NCBI GenBank assembly: GCA_003427395.1
Contig: BFEA01000378.1
Location: 1,413,289 to 1,477,288 of the forward strand
DNA length: 64,000 nt
Direction of reading: 5' to 3'
Source of the DNA: Chara braunii
Lineage: Eukaryota > Streptophyta > Charophyceae > Charales > Characeae
This document shows, piece by piece, positions 22,489 through 34,100 of this stretch. Positions within the stretch are counted from its first letter, which is position 1. The number at the start of each line of letters is the position of its first letter. Under the pieces are notes generated by a model. That model did not search any database. It saw only the letters and a program-made list of their open reading frames with translations, and had not been told where the DNA came from. Position numbers and translations under genes: made by a program.

Positions 22489-22919
22489 GCAAATAAAATA
22501 AAGGAGAGAAAAAAAAAAAATGAGAGGCTAAACTTCATTGGTCATAGCACAGGCAGATTCCTTTGCTGTCTATCACTAATATCCTTTGTTTATGGTGTGA
22601 CACGACTACAGGCTTGACACGGTGATCCCATAATGTGATACCGACGGAAACTTTCCTTTCTTCAAAAAGCACCAACGGACTACCAATGATGGGTACCCAT
22701 GCCCGATGGTAAGGAGGGGGCTTATGACCTCCCACAAGGGGGGTGATTGGCCTCCTACCGAAGCGACCGCTGGTTACCCCTCTTTTGGGGTCTATACTGC
22801 GGTAGACTCAGATCGACCGAAACGTGAGAACTCGGACAGTCCAGCCCGCTCACGAATGATTACAGATCGGCCGTTCGTTCCTATAGGAAGCGGTAGAAGG
22901 AGACATAATTTTTTTAAAA

Positions 22920-22992
22920 GGCAACCAATAATAGTAACAATAGTAATAATAATAACAATAACAATAATAATAACAATAATAAAAGTAAAAAT
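22920..22992. repeat. AAT/AAC-rich simple repeat
   Basis: Runs of AATAATAAC words of about 70 bases. The giant LTR has a TTATTATTA tract in a similar U3 position (32,710). Confidence 0.75.
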
Positions 22993-24469
22993 AAAACCGC
23001 TATTTTTTCCTTTTCTCTTGTTTCATCTTAGTCGGATTGTGATCGTAACCATTCGCACACGTCTCATAACTCGGCTAGAGAGTACTCCGCGCTCAACAAA
23101 AAAGACCACGTCAGTTCTGCTATCTCCACGTCCTTGGGCGAGCCCGACGGCTACCATGGCCACACGCCAGTAGTGCTCTGCTGCACAGTAGGGCGCCGAG
23201 CCTGCGTGGACTGATGGAAAGCCAGTGGCGCTATCGTACCAAATAACCTTACAAGGGTATTTGGCGTGTGTTATGCAAGTCACACAAGTGCAGCATTGCT
23301 GGGTGCGTGGCGTGCGCGGGGTATCGTCTGCGAGGTGCGACCATGCACGACCTGGGTATGCGCGACGTTGCAAGCAGAGGGATGCACGACCCCTCGGCCT
23401 ACTACCTTTTTTTTGTGTTCCCCCGCGTTTAGTTTTATTCATCATTATTTCATTTATTGTTTTTAATTTATTTTATTGCCACGTCCGCATTTGTTGATAA
23501 TCAGTTCTGAGACCGACGTCGGGCACGGTGGCCGATACGGCAGTCAAAGACCCTGAGCACGCCCATTGAGACTCTGGTGTGATCAGAGCGTTGACAAAAT
23601 CCTACCCACGTCGAAGCGTAGAACGAAGAAGTCAACGTGCGTGAGAGTCGTGAGGTCCATGGTCGTGGCTTCCCTCGTTTCCCACTTGGAGAGCGTCAAT
23701 AGCCCAATAAAGAACATTCCGAGCAGGCCGTGGGACTGCAGCCCGAGGGAGGCAAGGGTTGCTGTGGGTGCACCGTCCGCCGCCGCCGGTCTGCGGAGAG
23801 ATGGTTTGAGCGTGAGCATGCCTGTTGAGGCATGAAAGGTGGCGAACCACGCACGGACACAGGAGGGAGAGGCGGGCCGGGGCGCTATGGGAAGGTCGCT
23901 GCAATGGCTGCCCATCTGCAGAACCCTTTCTACACTTCGATCTTCAAGGTTCTCGTTTGAGTATTCACTACTACTACCAAAGTCTGCATCAGACCCATTT
24001 CCACCCAGGCCACTTTTAGGCTCGCAACGGGCCTGCACCTGCACCTTTGCGGGTTACTGTGAGAATCTTGAGTGGGACTTACCTGCTGCAGGGCCGAATG
24101 GGGTGGCGGACCTTGGTTGAAGAAAGCGGGGCGGAAGGAGACTGTTAGACTGTGTAGTAGCCGGATCCCTCAGGGATAGCGGAGCTAGTCTTGGTGACCG
24201 TCAGTTGGATTGTAGGTAGAGGTGGAAGACCGTTCGTACCGTCTAGCGCTGAGGCGCCTCTGAGGAGAGCGGAGCGCTAAGGAGCGAGGGGGAGATTGGC
24301 AACAGGCAGCGGAGAATTCTGGCAGTAGGCGACGGGGTAATGACGAAGGAGGTAAGGAATGGACCGGAGGCAGAAAGCGGCTGCTACTGTGTGCTGCGCC
24401 AGCTGGAAGTGGTCGATAGACTGGTACGAGGAGACCAAAACGGGGCCGAATATGGCCGTAAAAACGAGT

Positions 24470-24850
24470 CAGATACACGCACACTAGAGAAGAGTAAGGA
24501 GACGGTAGAAGCCGAGGAGAAGATAATACTCACTCGATCCTTCATGGAATCGAGTGAATAAAAGGGGTATTCCAGTATTTTAAGGTAGGGCGCATCCATG
24601 ATCAAGGTCGGTTTTGGTGAAAAGTTAGTGAAGGAACAAGTTAGTAAGAAACACGGTGCGAGGAGAGATGGCGAGAGTGTGGGGGAGGGAGAATGGAACG
24701 TGTATATCTCCCCCGTCTCTGAATGGAGTCGGGCAAGGGAAGGCTCGACCTTGAGGTTTTGGGCCAGGGCGACCCTATTAGTGAGGTTAGTTTTGCCAGA
24801 AGATTAGTGAGTTAGGGGCTACGGAGGAAGAGGACTGCGTTGAGCTATGG
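24470..24850 (+). repeat. Decayed tandem repeat, about 190-bp period (left copy)
   Basis: Words such as GAAAAGTTAGTGAAGG and AGTTTTGCCAGAAGATTAGTG recur at intervals and correspond to the clearer four-unit array at 60.95-61.62 kb. Confidence 0.35.
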
Positions 24851-25214
24851 TGGGGGAAGGGAGATAGAAGGAGTAGGAGATGAGGAGTATCACTCGATTC
24901 TTTGTGAACACGGGCGATTGCAGGCACGTTTCGGGGGTTCCTTGCTGCTGCGAATCAAGTCGCAGTGTTATCTTCGCGCCAGGGTGATTGGTTCGGGCGG
25001 TTTAGCTTGTAGGAGCTGCGTCGGGGTAAGAGAGCTGAAAAACGACAATGAATCTGCCCGACTTCTAGTGATAAATTCATTATTCTTTTTCTGTTTTTTT
25101 TTTTACCCAGTGATGATGCTTATCATCTCCCGTGCCATGCCTTCACTAGATCGAGATGGAGGTTTCCTTACTTATATTACGATCCGAGAGTTCTTTCTTC
25201 CGGTCATTTAGCCC

Positions 25215-26040
25215 CCCCCTCACTTTGACTGAATCTGGTTGAGCAAGCGACCAGGTGCACTCGCATATCGGGTGTTACGAAACCGAGTGCAGGGGGGGTG
25301 CTAGCAGCTAGTTCTTGACGGTCGGGGTACTCTCTGGTTCCAATGCGGTACTCTTCGGCGGAGGCCTTCGCTATCAGGTTGAATCTGGTCGTTAGTATGA
25401 CCAGATAGAGAGAGGGAGGATGAGAGTTTACCTCGAAGACTGAGTCGGTAGTGCAGAACAGACCGAAAGCCGGATTAAAGTGTGGAACAGCAGGGAGTAG
25501 CAGCAGGCTAATCGCGCATGTATCTGTCTGTACTTAGTCGGCCCTCACGATGATTGGCGGTTCCACCACTTAGTTCACTATGTTTGAAGTTGCCGGCAGA
25601 GTTTCACTGTATTGCCTGTTTAAAAAAACACAGGCAGGGAGTTAGCGGGTTTGCGAACTAGTGAGTGCCTAGAGTGGTTAGGATGTTGCGCAGATGTATC
25701 ATCCACCAACTGCTATTTGGAGTACGGAGAGATGAGGATGATGATGTAAAGGCGCGTACCTAGTCTTGGTGATGGTCTACAGGCTCGACGACTCAATGCA
25801 CTTCGACTGTTGAGACTGACGACGACAAACTGTCTCGTTGCTTGTGATCAAGATAGGCCGACTGTGTGTGAATATAGTTTGGGAACCGAGTGCAGGGGGG
25901 AGGGGACAAGTTCAGTCTAATATTGGGGGAGGCAGCCTGACTTCGAAAAGGAAGTCCTTATCGTGAGCCGGATGGTCGTCAGGGAGTCGGCGGTAGGAGG
26001 TTGGACATTGGATTGACTAAATTGTGGTGTATTCTGCCTG
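25215..26040. other. No gene seen inside left copy of repeat C
   Basis: ACCGAGTGCAGGGGGG occurs twice (25,282 and 25,887), which hints at an old internal duplication. No coding frame of note. Confidence 0.4.
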
Positions 26041-26316
26041 CCATTGCGGGGCCCTCACGTGCATGAAGATTACAAGGTCCTCTCCTGGGAGTTGAGTCAG
26101 TCCCTCTCCTGCATCTCGAGAGTCTAAAACCCCTCCCACCCTTCTTAATCTAAGTTTTAATTCTGTTCTGAGAGGAAGGCGGCAGGCGGGATTGCAACCC
26201 GTAGGACCGCAACAAGACTATGTGGGGAGTCAGGCCACCGATTGTGGGAGCTCTGCCGAAACTCAGGAGGAGTTTTGGAGGCAGGGAACTGAGAGGTAAA
26301 AGTTCCACTTCCCTTC

Positions 26317-26323
26317 TATAAAC
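26317..26323 (+). promoter_or_regulatory. TATA box of repeat C, left copy
   Basis: CTATAAACCCAG lies in the best conserved part of repeat C and is exactly preserved at 63,081 in the right copy. The hairpin array starts about 250 bases downstream, so the hairpins would be in the transcript. Confidence 0.45.
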
Positions 26324-26567
26324 CCAGCTATAACCCATTATCTGTATTCCTTATTATGTTTTGACTGCATATATTATGTGCACCCTTACTTTGACTTTGA
26401 GTTTGTCTTTCAAGACGTAAACTAGACTTAAATAAATGAAGGTATGCGCAATGTCAGTTTCAATTTTGTTGTCTGAATGAAAGTAGATTGTGGGATTGCG
26501 TCTGGGGGAAGAATGGGAGGAAGGCAGTTTTGTTTGTGTCTGACTGGGTCAATCAAAGGTTGGTCAA

Positions 26568-27261
26568 GTCTCCATAAGTTTGGGGAGGCAGAGTGCTATG
26601 TTTATTTTTGATTGCCTGGAGAACCAGACATGTTCCATAAGCTTGGGTGGTCTGGTTGCTCTGACTTGCAAGGGCTGTTTGTGATTGACTTTTTAGGAAC
26701 CAGACACTGTCTCATAAGTTTGGGTGGCTTGGTTGCCTTGTTTGTTTTGGGTTTTTTCAATTTCTTTTGATTCTGAACGAGGGGGTCTGAGCATGTTTCA
26801 TAAGTTTGGGTGACCCAACCCCTTTCTGTTTTATATAAGGGAACGAATTCGGCAGAGGACCAGAGATGTTCCATAAGTTTCGGTGGTCTTGGTCCAATGC
26901 CACGCACATGCTAGAACCGAAATGATATAACTTGGCTATATTTTATTATTACTTTATCTATGAACAAACTAGTCAGACAGGGTTCAATAAGTTTGGGTGG
27001 TCTCACTATAGCTTATCACAAACTGGAGATAGTATTAAATAAGAATAAACTTGTGGTAAGAAGGGGCGAACCGAACCTCGAGCTAAAGATAATCGGTTCA
27101 GTCATATGCTACCTTAAAAGACTAAGTGCAGATAATAATATAAAGCTTAGATACTTAAACGATTCAGGGCAACTAGGGTAACCTAGTCATGTAGTGCCCT
27201 GTGTTTGTGTATATTCAATGGCTGAGCTAGACATGTTCCATAAGTTTCGGTGATCTAGCTC
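26568..27261 (+). ncRNA. Array of seven hairpins with a constant loop (left copy)
   Basis: Seven copies of a loop close to ATGTTCCATAAGTTTGGGTG are each framed by arms that pair with each other but differ between copies. Examples are AACCAGAC/GTCTGGTT (26,622 and 26,650), TAGTCAGAC/GTCTCACTA (26,970 and 27,000, one mismatch) and GAGCTAGA/TCTAGCTC (27,224 and 27,254). The first hairpin (26,568) has a shorter loop, and hairpins 4 and 5 (26,781; 26,857) are partly decayed here but well paired in the right copy. Spacing is 60-240 bases. The array lies downstream of the TATA box. Its function is unknown; annotating it as RNA structure is an inference. Confidence 0.6.
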
Positions 27262-27579
27262 TATGCCCTATGCAAGTTGGGTACAAATGGATAAATGAAA
27301 GACTACGAACTATTGTTTAACCAAGTTGATTTGGGGCTGGTGAGAGTACTTACCTTTGTGGTTTGGCCTTGCATGTGGCTGAGTGAGATTGCTTTTTAGT
27401 CTGAGTTTCAGTTTGACAGGTAGTTGTTTTAGATGCTCGCCACGTGCTAGAGCTGTAGGAGTTAGTTTCAATTCCTGCATTTTCAAGGCTAAGTGTTTTT
27501 TACCTAGATCAATTATCGCATTTTCTGGGATCATTTGTTATACTTGGCTTTGTATTAATTTTGGTGAGCTACTTTCTAT

Positions 27580-27870
27580 ACGAGAAGCGCTCCCGAAATT
27601 TCTGCAAATTCAAAGAGTTAATCAAAATTTGACTTTTCAAAGTTCAACTTGTCTAATCTTTATATCTGGCTTAGTAAAAATTTAGAAAGTCTCATTTTCT
27701 AAAGGGAGTGCTGCCATTTTTTTTGCTAATTCGGAGTTAAACAAAATTTGACTTTGGAAAGTTGAAGATTATTTTTGTTTTCATATTTAGGTTGATATAG
27801 ATTATGGAAAGACACTGCTCCTACGAGAAGCGCTGCTGAATTTTTTTTAGTTTAGAGGATATAAATTTTA
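27580..27870. repeat. Diverged tandem repeat, about 130-bp period
   Basis: GAAGCGCTCCCGAAATTTC, GGGAGTGCTGCC and GAGAAGCGCTGCTGAATTT begin three related units. The first two continue with AAAATTTGACTTTnnAAAGTT. Confidence 0.6.
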
Positions 27871-27880
27871 TTTTGACAGG

Positions 27881-27889
27881 TGGCGACTC
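27881..27889 (+). promoter_or_regulatory. Candidate primer binding site of element C
   Basis: TGGCGACTC follows TTTTGACA by two bases. Some plant Ty3-type elements use a TGGCGACTC primer site complementary to a tRNA-Arg 3' end. The match is only nine bases and was recalled from family knowledge, so it is tentative. Confidence 0.3.
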
Positions 27890-30800
27890 TTACAATCCAC
27901 CCTGCATAGGGGAGATACTGTCAAAGGTCTACCTTTCTTTGGGCACTCGCTTAGAGGTAGACTCAAATTTTGTCATAAAAATATTTTGAGTGAGAGTGTG
28001 ATATGAAGATTTATTCTCCGTACAATTATAAGCTTAGTTTGAGAATTGACATGTCTTGTGTTACAGGTCTGTTTGATCGTTTCGATCCAAAATTTGGACT
28101 ACTTTCAGCTTGATCCCACGAGAATGTTCTTCTGTTATCACTGATAATAGGTCGGTTGGTTGATTGCCGACTCGTCGGCTCACGACACAACTTTGCTTAC
28201 ACCTGTACCTCAATCTAATGCCTTACCCCTGAGATTTGATATGTTTCTTTGAGGGTTTTAAGTGGACTTCTTTTACTGGTCATTATAAAGAACTTATGAG
28301 ATTTATGAAAAATTGAACTATGACTGGGGCTTTAGCGTGTACGTCATGATGTGAGTTACAGGGAACAGTAAAGTTGACCACATTAGTGTATGACATTGTG
28401 ACGTTCGTTTGTGTCTGTGTTTTATACATGTTGGTGTCTTGGAGCCTATATGTGAGCCTTACTTTGTAGGCAATGAGAATGACAACCATGTGTCGCACGA
28501 TCTGCATACCTGATGGGTTTATGTTTCCCCTTCTTTTACTTTATCTCGAGTCCGGGTTTGATACATGAGTGTTGGAATATTTATTTATTTATTTATTGGG
28601 TGATTTTGCTTGTTAATTTTGATAGCTGGACGTTGGAGTCTGTGGCAGCCGTCAAAGTCAAACCCCTTGATTTCTCTCCAGACCCTGGATGATGGAGCTG
28701 GTCTCCAGGGTGATAAAAAACGATTGTCACCATATGTACGAACCTGTGTATCACCCACTCTCCGCAGGGTGCAGAAGGGGGTGTGGTTCTCAACCGCACT
28801 TGGCGGTTGTCCAGCATCGAGAGATAAATCCCTTAAGGCGCGTGTCAGTTGACGCTTGAGTGTCGAAGATTATCGAGGACCGCATGAGTATGGGTACTAC
28901 AAAGTACGCCATCATTGCGACTGTTTCCGTACGCTTGCATTGCGAGTCGATACGAGTTAGCCCTGCGTCCGCGCGACTTTATACTAAGTCTCGCGCGCGT
29001 CGCCGATCTGATTTCCGCCTCGGAAAGTTATGAGATGACTACTAAGGGACAAGGAGTGTTGTCTCGTTATTTCTTGCGTGTCGTTTTGTGTATGTGTATC
29101 ATAGTGTATGTGTATGTGTATGTGTTTTTATTTGTATATTCTTTGGAGTGGTGTACACGTGGTGTGTGGGATTCGTCCTAGTCGACCGACGACGAGTCGC
29201 GTTTGGGACCTCAACCCCCCCAAGACGTCAGTTCTCGTGCGGGTCCGATAGAGGCGTAAAACCGCGCGTACCCCCTATGCTACAACGAATGAGAAACGCC
29301 ATCGGCTGGTCCACCTCTGCGATTACAGCTGATTAACTTTCGTACTGTGGACTGATAGCTCGGCGGGGATACGCCCACCAAAGAGAGGTGACAACTCCCG
29401 TAAGGTGAAGGTAAATCGTGCTTCGCATAGGCCATATCTTGTCGTAGGGGCTCGCGAGAGGTATGGCTGACGCACTCAGTCGGAGCGGCTTGCGGAAGCT
29501 CCATGTGTATTCACGACGAGGATCAGACCGACTCCTGCGTAACGTGGTTGGGAGGGTCCCACCCCGTTTTGTGTCGTGCCAGACCGATGCACTCGACAGG
29601 TGGCGAAGTTGCCAAGGATAACGGTTGTCTACCTTTGTCTCTGGTGGAACAACATACGGGTATGGAAATGTGAGAACTAGGCAAAAAGGAGAAGCTTTCT
29701 TTAGACATATATGGGTGATTGTTTGATACCTTGACGATCGTTGAAGATGTCTGAAGGTTGTGGCCTAAGTGTGAAGTGCTGATTATAAGCGTATGCGTGA
29801 TGCGCTTAAGGGAGGAAGTGCTGGGTTATACACTTACGTACTGTGACGTATGTAATAGTTGTTTCAGGGAGCACCATGTTATCCAGAGTATTTGTAGGTG
29901 ATTGGGCGATACCGTGACGTGGCATGTCAGATGCGGCCTAGGTTGAGTTGAGGCGGCTTCAACATTGTTGGGTGTGTCCATTACTGAGGCGAACCCTGTT
30001 CATAAATGTCAAAGCTACGAGGCTAGTGACGTATTACGTAAGTGATGTACCAAACCTGCTTTGGGAGTTAAAGACGTTAAGCTGAGGCGTCCTCCCCTAA
30101 TTAATAGAGCCTCGCTTTAAAGGAGGCTTCTGGTACGTGAGCGATATGGATGAGGGGGTGACTGATGAGTGCAAAGTGAGGGGTTTTAAATTGCAAAAAT
30201 CTTCCATGAACTCAGATTGAGTTGTGGTATGATAGGTACTGCAATGAATACTTTGCCTTGATCCTCCGATGGTATCAGTTGGCGGTGAATTCAGTTACCT
30301 AGGGGATTGTCTAGATGTACCTGCCGATAACAGTCGCGAAGTAGTGGTTTCTTACCTAGCAGTTTGGCTAACCCGATGAGAGACTTATGTTTTAAGTATG
30401 TGTAATATATATGTATATATTTGTTTTTATGACAATTTTTATCTGGATTGTTGCCATATATGTGTTTTTCTGTATTTTGTTTGATGTCTGATTGGCGACG
30501 TATGTATGAATTGTCTTTCAAGAGGACATAGACTTTGCATGAAACCCACATCTGGCATGGGACCAAAGGTGAATGAGGTGACTCATTTCTGTGGAAGGTG
30601 GTTCTTCCTAAGGGGAATCAGTCAGCATGTATAATTTGTCCTCAGTGGAAGTGCATTTTTGAATTGTTACTCCTTTGTTGAGGCTTAAGGAAGCAGTTAT
30701 TAGTCTCAAGGATGGTAGTGGGACCCACGCCGGAATTATGTTCATGGTCCATTAGTGGGGTGTTGTTACCTTTCCTATGATAGGAGAGTAACTACATTAT

Positions 30801-32194
30801 CTGTTGAGAGTAGAGGAAGGGGCTTGTTAGCTTGCCGAAACTATGATGGTCAAGTGCAACAGCTACTGCTTAGTGAGAGCGGTTCTGAAATAGCGACCTA
30901 GACTCGTCTCGCATTAAGCAGGGCCACCATATTTGTAAGGGTGCGAATTCGTTGTTCGTTGTCTTGATAGGTATGAATGGGGCTGTCCATCTGACCATGA
31001 TTAGGTTTGGTGAGGTGCAAGCTTTGAAATCGGGGATGGTTGCGGTGAGGCTTGATCTTTAAAGCGGGGCTCATGAGTCAAGATGTTATCTCATGAGGAT
31101 TACACCGCCCCTCTGGATTATATGCTTCGCTTAAGAGATGAAGGGGTAACAATTGTATCATGTTATTTACTCATTGCTAGTCTTATGTTTGCCTTATAGA
31201 ATCTGGAATACGTTATTGAGAATTATCTTGTCGCCTTATAGAATCTGGAATACGTTATTCAGAATTATCTTGTTATATGATTGACAGTTGACTTAGCTTC
31301 ATGTTGATTATTTCTGAAGCATACGTATTCTTCAGTTACAACCCTAGTAAATAATTTGTGTTTATTAGACTATGCATTATTGTTGTGGATATACATTATT
31401 TATCATGGGTTGTACTGCATTTTCGATTCATGTTTGGAGTGTCCACCTATATGGCATGTATATATTGTACCCTTCCTTGATAATAGAAGTGATGTTTGGC
31501 TAATGCATGAATTATGATTTGAGGGTTTTATCAGGTAATATTTGTTGCCTTATTCTTACGTGGATATTTGTTTAAAGACTCTCTTCAGTATCGTTGTTGT
31601 CTAGAATATGCTCTCATGCGCGTTTACATAATGAGTGTCGGGGTAATTTAGTATGATATATTCTATAATTGACTTAGTTACGTTGTCGGGCGGCTCCGGC
31701 CTTTCGCCGCCCTTTACTTCCTTGAAGGTAACTCTTGAAGATAGTTGGATTCAACTATTTTACCTAACTGGATGGCAGTCGACATCGAAAGATACAGTAT
31801 CAGGACCTCGTAACAAGTATCGAGGCCGAGACGACGGGAAGTAGCGGGTTTATGGATTATGAGTGAGCATCCCTTTAAGCCCACCATTGAGGCATATTGT
31901 AAACAAGACACAAAGGAGTGACTACAACCAGGGGAGTGTCGGGGGCTCGGATGAAGAACAAGGACGAGAGGGTCGGCCTGGCATTACGGGTCGGACAATG
32001 AGACGAACAATAGAGGGGGCCAGCTCTTGAGACGGGTCCTCGGGCGGACTAAGAGGCGGTAACATTGAGGTTCATCACGGGTTCAGTATCGAGGGAGAAA
32101 GGGCCTCGGGCCGTGGAGTTATTGATTCCACGATTCAAGACTGCAGAATTTTATAAGTCGGTAACTTTCCCGTGGGGATGACGCAAGCACAGGC
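27890..32194. other. Noncoding tract, probable interior of element C
   Basis: No open frame with a family motif occurs in 4.3 kb. It includes GT/TA-rich stretches (29,080-29,130; 30,400-30,480) and ends at the CCGG target of the 26-kb element. If repeats C are an LTR pair, this would be the interior of a noncoding, nonautonomous element. Confidence 0.35.
31191..31274. repeat. 42-bp tandem duplication
   Basis: Two units starting GCCTTATAGAATCTGGAATA at 31,191 and 31,233 differ at about two positions. Confidence 0.9.
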
Positions 32195-33264
32195 CCGGTG
32201 TCGGAGGGCGCGTTGTCCCGGCCCTCCTCTGTGTACCAGGTCCCTGCCTGATATATCGACCCTTTGTCCTGGTATCCTGGCTTATGGGGGCCTATGGGTA
32301 TGCTCCAGAGTTAAGTTTCCTGGTATCCGGGTTGTACCATGACGTGGACGACCCTGTTTGGTGTTTGCCTCAACAAAAAGGTGCGCCACAAGGCTTTCCA
32401 TTGGTCCATGCAGGCTCGGCGCCCTGCTATACAACAGAACACAACCGGCCTGCGGCCGTGGTAGCCGCCGGGTTCGCCCTGGGACGCGGAGGTGAGAAAG
32501 TTGGCTCAGTCTTTTCAACTGCGCGCCAAGCACCCCTCTACAGAGTTATGGGTTAGGTGCACGGAATAAAAGTCGCTGATTAGAAGGGAAAAGAGGAAAG
32601 AGGAAAATAACGCGCCGAATTTGAACTCGTTTTAGTTTGGGAAAACTCGAGTGGCCTCAGGCCACTGTGATGCTGCGATTTCCTTTCCGTTTCTGACTTA
32701 CGGCTATCATTATTATTGTTATTATTATTACCTCACTTTCCTATTTTCAATTTTTTTTTTCCCCTGTTGGCCTGTCGCTTCGCGGGAAGGCCAACGGTTC
32801 GAATTTCGAGTTCAGTGGTCCACAACCTAAGTTGGCCGACCTCATGTATACTGTCTGTGGGTGAGCTTCGATTGAGCGCCGCGCGGTGAGGCCCCAAAAG
32901 AGGAGCACCCGTGGCCGCATTGGTAGGAGGAATATCACCCCCTGCAGAGGGTCATAAACCCCCTCCTTGCCATCGGACGTGGGTACCCGCCAGGGGTAGC
33001 GCGTTGGTGCTCTTATTAGGAAGGAAATAGTTGGTTGGTATGCCGTTATGGGACCACCTCACTGCCGTTGTTGGTCAGTAGTAGCGTCGCGGAGTTTTGA
33101 GGGTGACACTAGCGACAGGTCTAGTCTGTACTACGACCGTTGAGCTATGAACTCCGACTCTTCAAAAAAAATCGTTTAAGATTATATTTATTTTATTAAT
33201 TATACACTTTAAATTAATATTTGAGTTTTCTTCAGCACGNCGGGGTCGCGGTTCTTCTAAGTTC

Positions 33265-33272
33265 TATAAAAG
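33265..33272 (+). promoter_or_regulatory. TATA box, 5' LTR
   Basis: TATAAAAG in GC-rich surroundings, about 1.07 kb into the LTR, repeated at 52,030. Transcription would start about 30 bases downstream, so about 6.4 kb of each LTR would be transcribed leader (R plus U5). Confidence 0.6.
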
Positions 33273-33632
33273 AGGGAGTCCTTGGGTCTCCCGGCAAGCG
33301 AGTGAGGCTATCGTGCTGCGAGTAGGGTGGTGGTAGCTCGCTGAGGTCCTCTGTTCTTGACGGGTCTGAGTCTGGTTAGCCATCACCCGCTCGCGGGGTA
33401 TGATTGTGGGCAGAGTGCTAGTGTTGGCTATCTTGCGGCCAATTAGAGGGCATCAGCTGGCCACCTTGTTCTGCTGGCGCAGCTGGCTTGAGATCAAGAA
33501 GGCTGAAGTAGTGGGTGTCTGTGCGAGCTGAGTGCCTATTCCTGGAGGCCAGCCTGTCTATTCTGAGTGAAAATTATGGCATTGTATGGATACAGGCCTG
33601 GCTACTAGTACCACCAGGCCCGTTGGAAGCCT

Positions 33633-34100
33633 ATGTCTGGGGAAGGGCCCTGGATCACAGTCATGCTCAGCTACGATGGGGGTGATGAAGTGAGAATGAA
33701 GATTAACGTGGAAGGGGCTAAAGAGGTGGAGATGCGGACTGATGGAAAACTACAGGACGCAATCACGGAGGCGAAAGATCGTGCGGAGAGGCGTTGCAAG
33801 AGGGATGGAGTGACAACAAGATTGCAGGTAACGGTCTTGTATCATGAGACCGATACCTCAATGGACACAGCGGACCTGGAACAAGCCCACCTGGACAGGG
33901 ACTCAGGTGGGGAAAGCGAAATGAGTGAAGCGGAGGACCGGGAGACGGACCTCAGGTCTTGGAATAGGCCAGGCGAACTCCTGAGGCATCACCGAGCCGC
34001 GAAACCAGTGGAAGAGGGACCCGAGGCTAGCTCGAGCCAACTGACGCCCAGAGGCCATGGGCGTAGTGAGAAACAGAGGAAGGGGAAGAGACTTATGTAA
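33633..34100 (+). CDS. LTR-encoded small protein (5' LTR copy)
   Basis: An ATG at 33,633 opens 155 residues. The first 105 or so carry MSGEGPW, VRMKINVEGAKEVEM, AITEAKDRAERRC and LQVTVLYHETDTSMDTADLE; the rest is a charged, probably disordered tail. Predicted order is strand, strand, charged helix, strand. The same frame is present in the 3' LTR and, strongly diverged, at 22,142-21,825. Homology reaches upstream to an ATG at 33,576 (ALYGYRPGY), but a TAG at 33,606 interrupts that extension in both LTRs. It would be the first sizeable frame of the element transcript, about 340 bases after the predicted start. No known family was recognised. Its helix pattern loosely resembles the leader modules. 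Confidence 0.6.
   Translation: MSGEGPWITVMLSYDGGDEVRMKINVEGAKEVEMRTDGKLQDAITEAKDRAERRCKRDGVTTRLQVTVLYHETDTSMDTADLEQAHLDRDSGGESEMSEAEDRETDLRSWNRPGELLRHHRAAKPVEEGPEASSSQLTPRGHGRSEKQRKGKRLM

Larger units (their letters stand above)
15977..23440 (-). mobile_element. Diverged LTR related to the 26-kb element (minus strand)
   Basis: The left edge TGTCACACTTTTCCTAGTCGGGCTACTT matches the end of the giant LTR at 40,837 on the same strand sense, and 16,040-16,290 aligns with 41,060-41,300. At the other end, 22,690-22,770 (GGTAAGGAGGGGGCTTATGACC) and 23,150-23,215 (CGCCGAGCCTGCGTGGAC) match the U3 region of that LTR, in the right order and spacing. A shared small coding frame lies between. No primer site is seen next to 15,977, so this may be a solo LTR or a truncated element. 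The right edge is not resolved. The central 5 kb has diverged or been replaced. Confidence 0.7.
23240..27878 (+). repeat. Long direct repeat C, left copy (candidate 5' LTR)
   Basis: Several blocks match the right copy in the same order. These are 23,250 with 58,830 (TTACAAGGGTAT), 23,918-24,010 with 59,838-59,930, and most clearly 26,045-26,340 with 62,800-63,110 (GCCATTGCGGGGCCCTCA; GAGAGGAAGGCGGCAGGCGG). The hairpin arrays at 26.57-27.26 and 63.33-63.78 kb also match. The copy ends with TTTTGACA at 27,878, followed two bases later by TGGCGACTC. No protein is encoded. The best reading is an LTR of an old noncoding element, but the outer start is not defined. Confidence 0.55.

Noticed and set aside
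30268-30285. tRNA-iMet type primer site (TGGTATCAG)
   Set aside because: Nine bases match, but there is no LTR end before it and the match stops there.
32284-32556. Protein frame (VHAGSAP...) in LTR U3, also seen at 23.2 kb
   Set aside because: Lies upstream of the TATA box in U3. The match between copies is good at DNA level, so the shared peptide does not by itself indicate coding.
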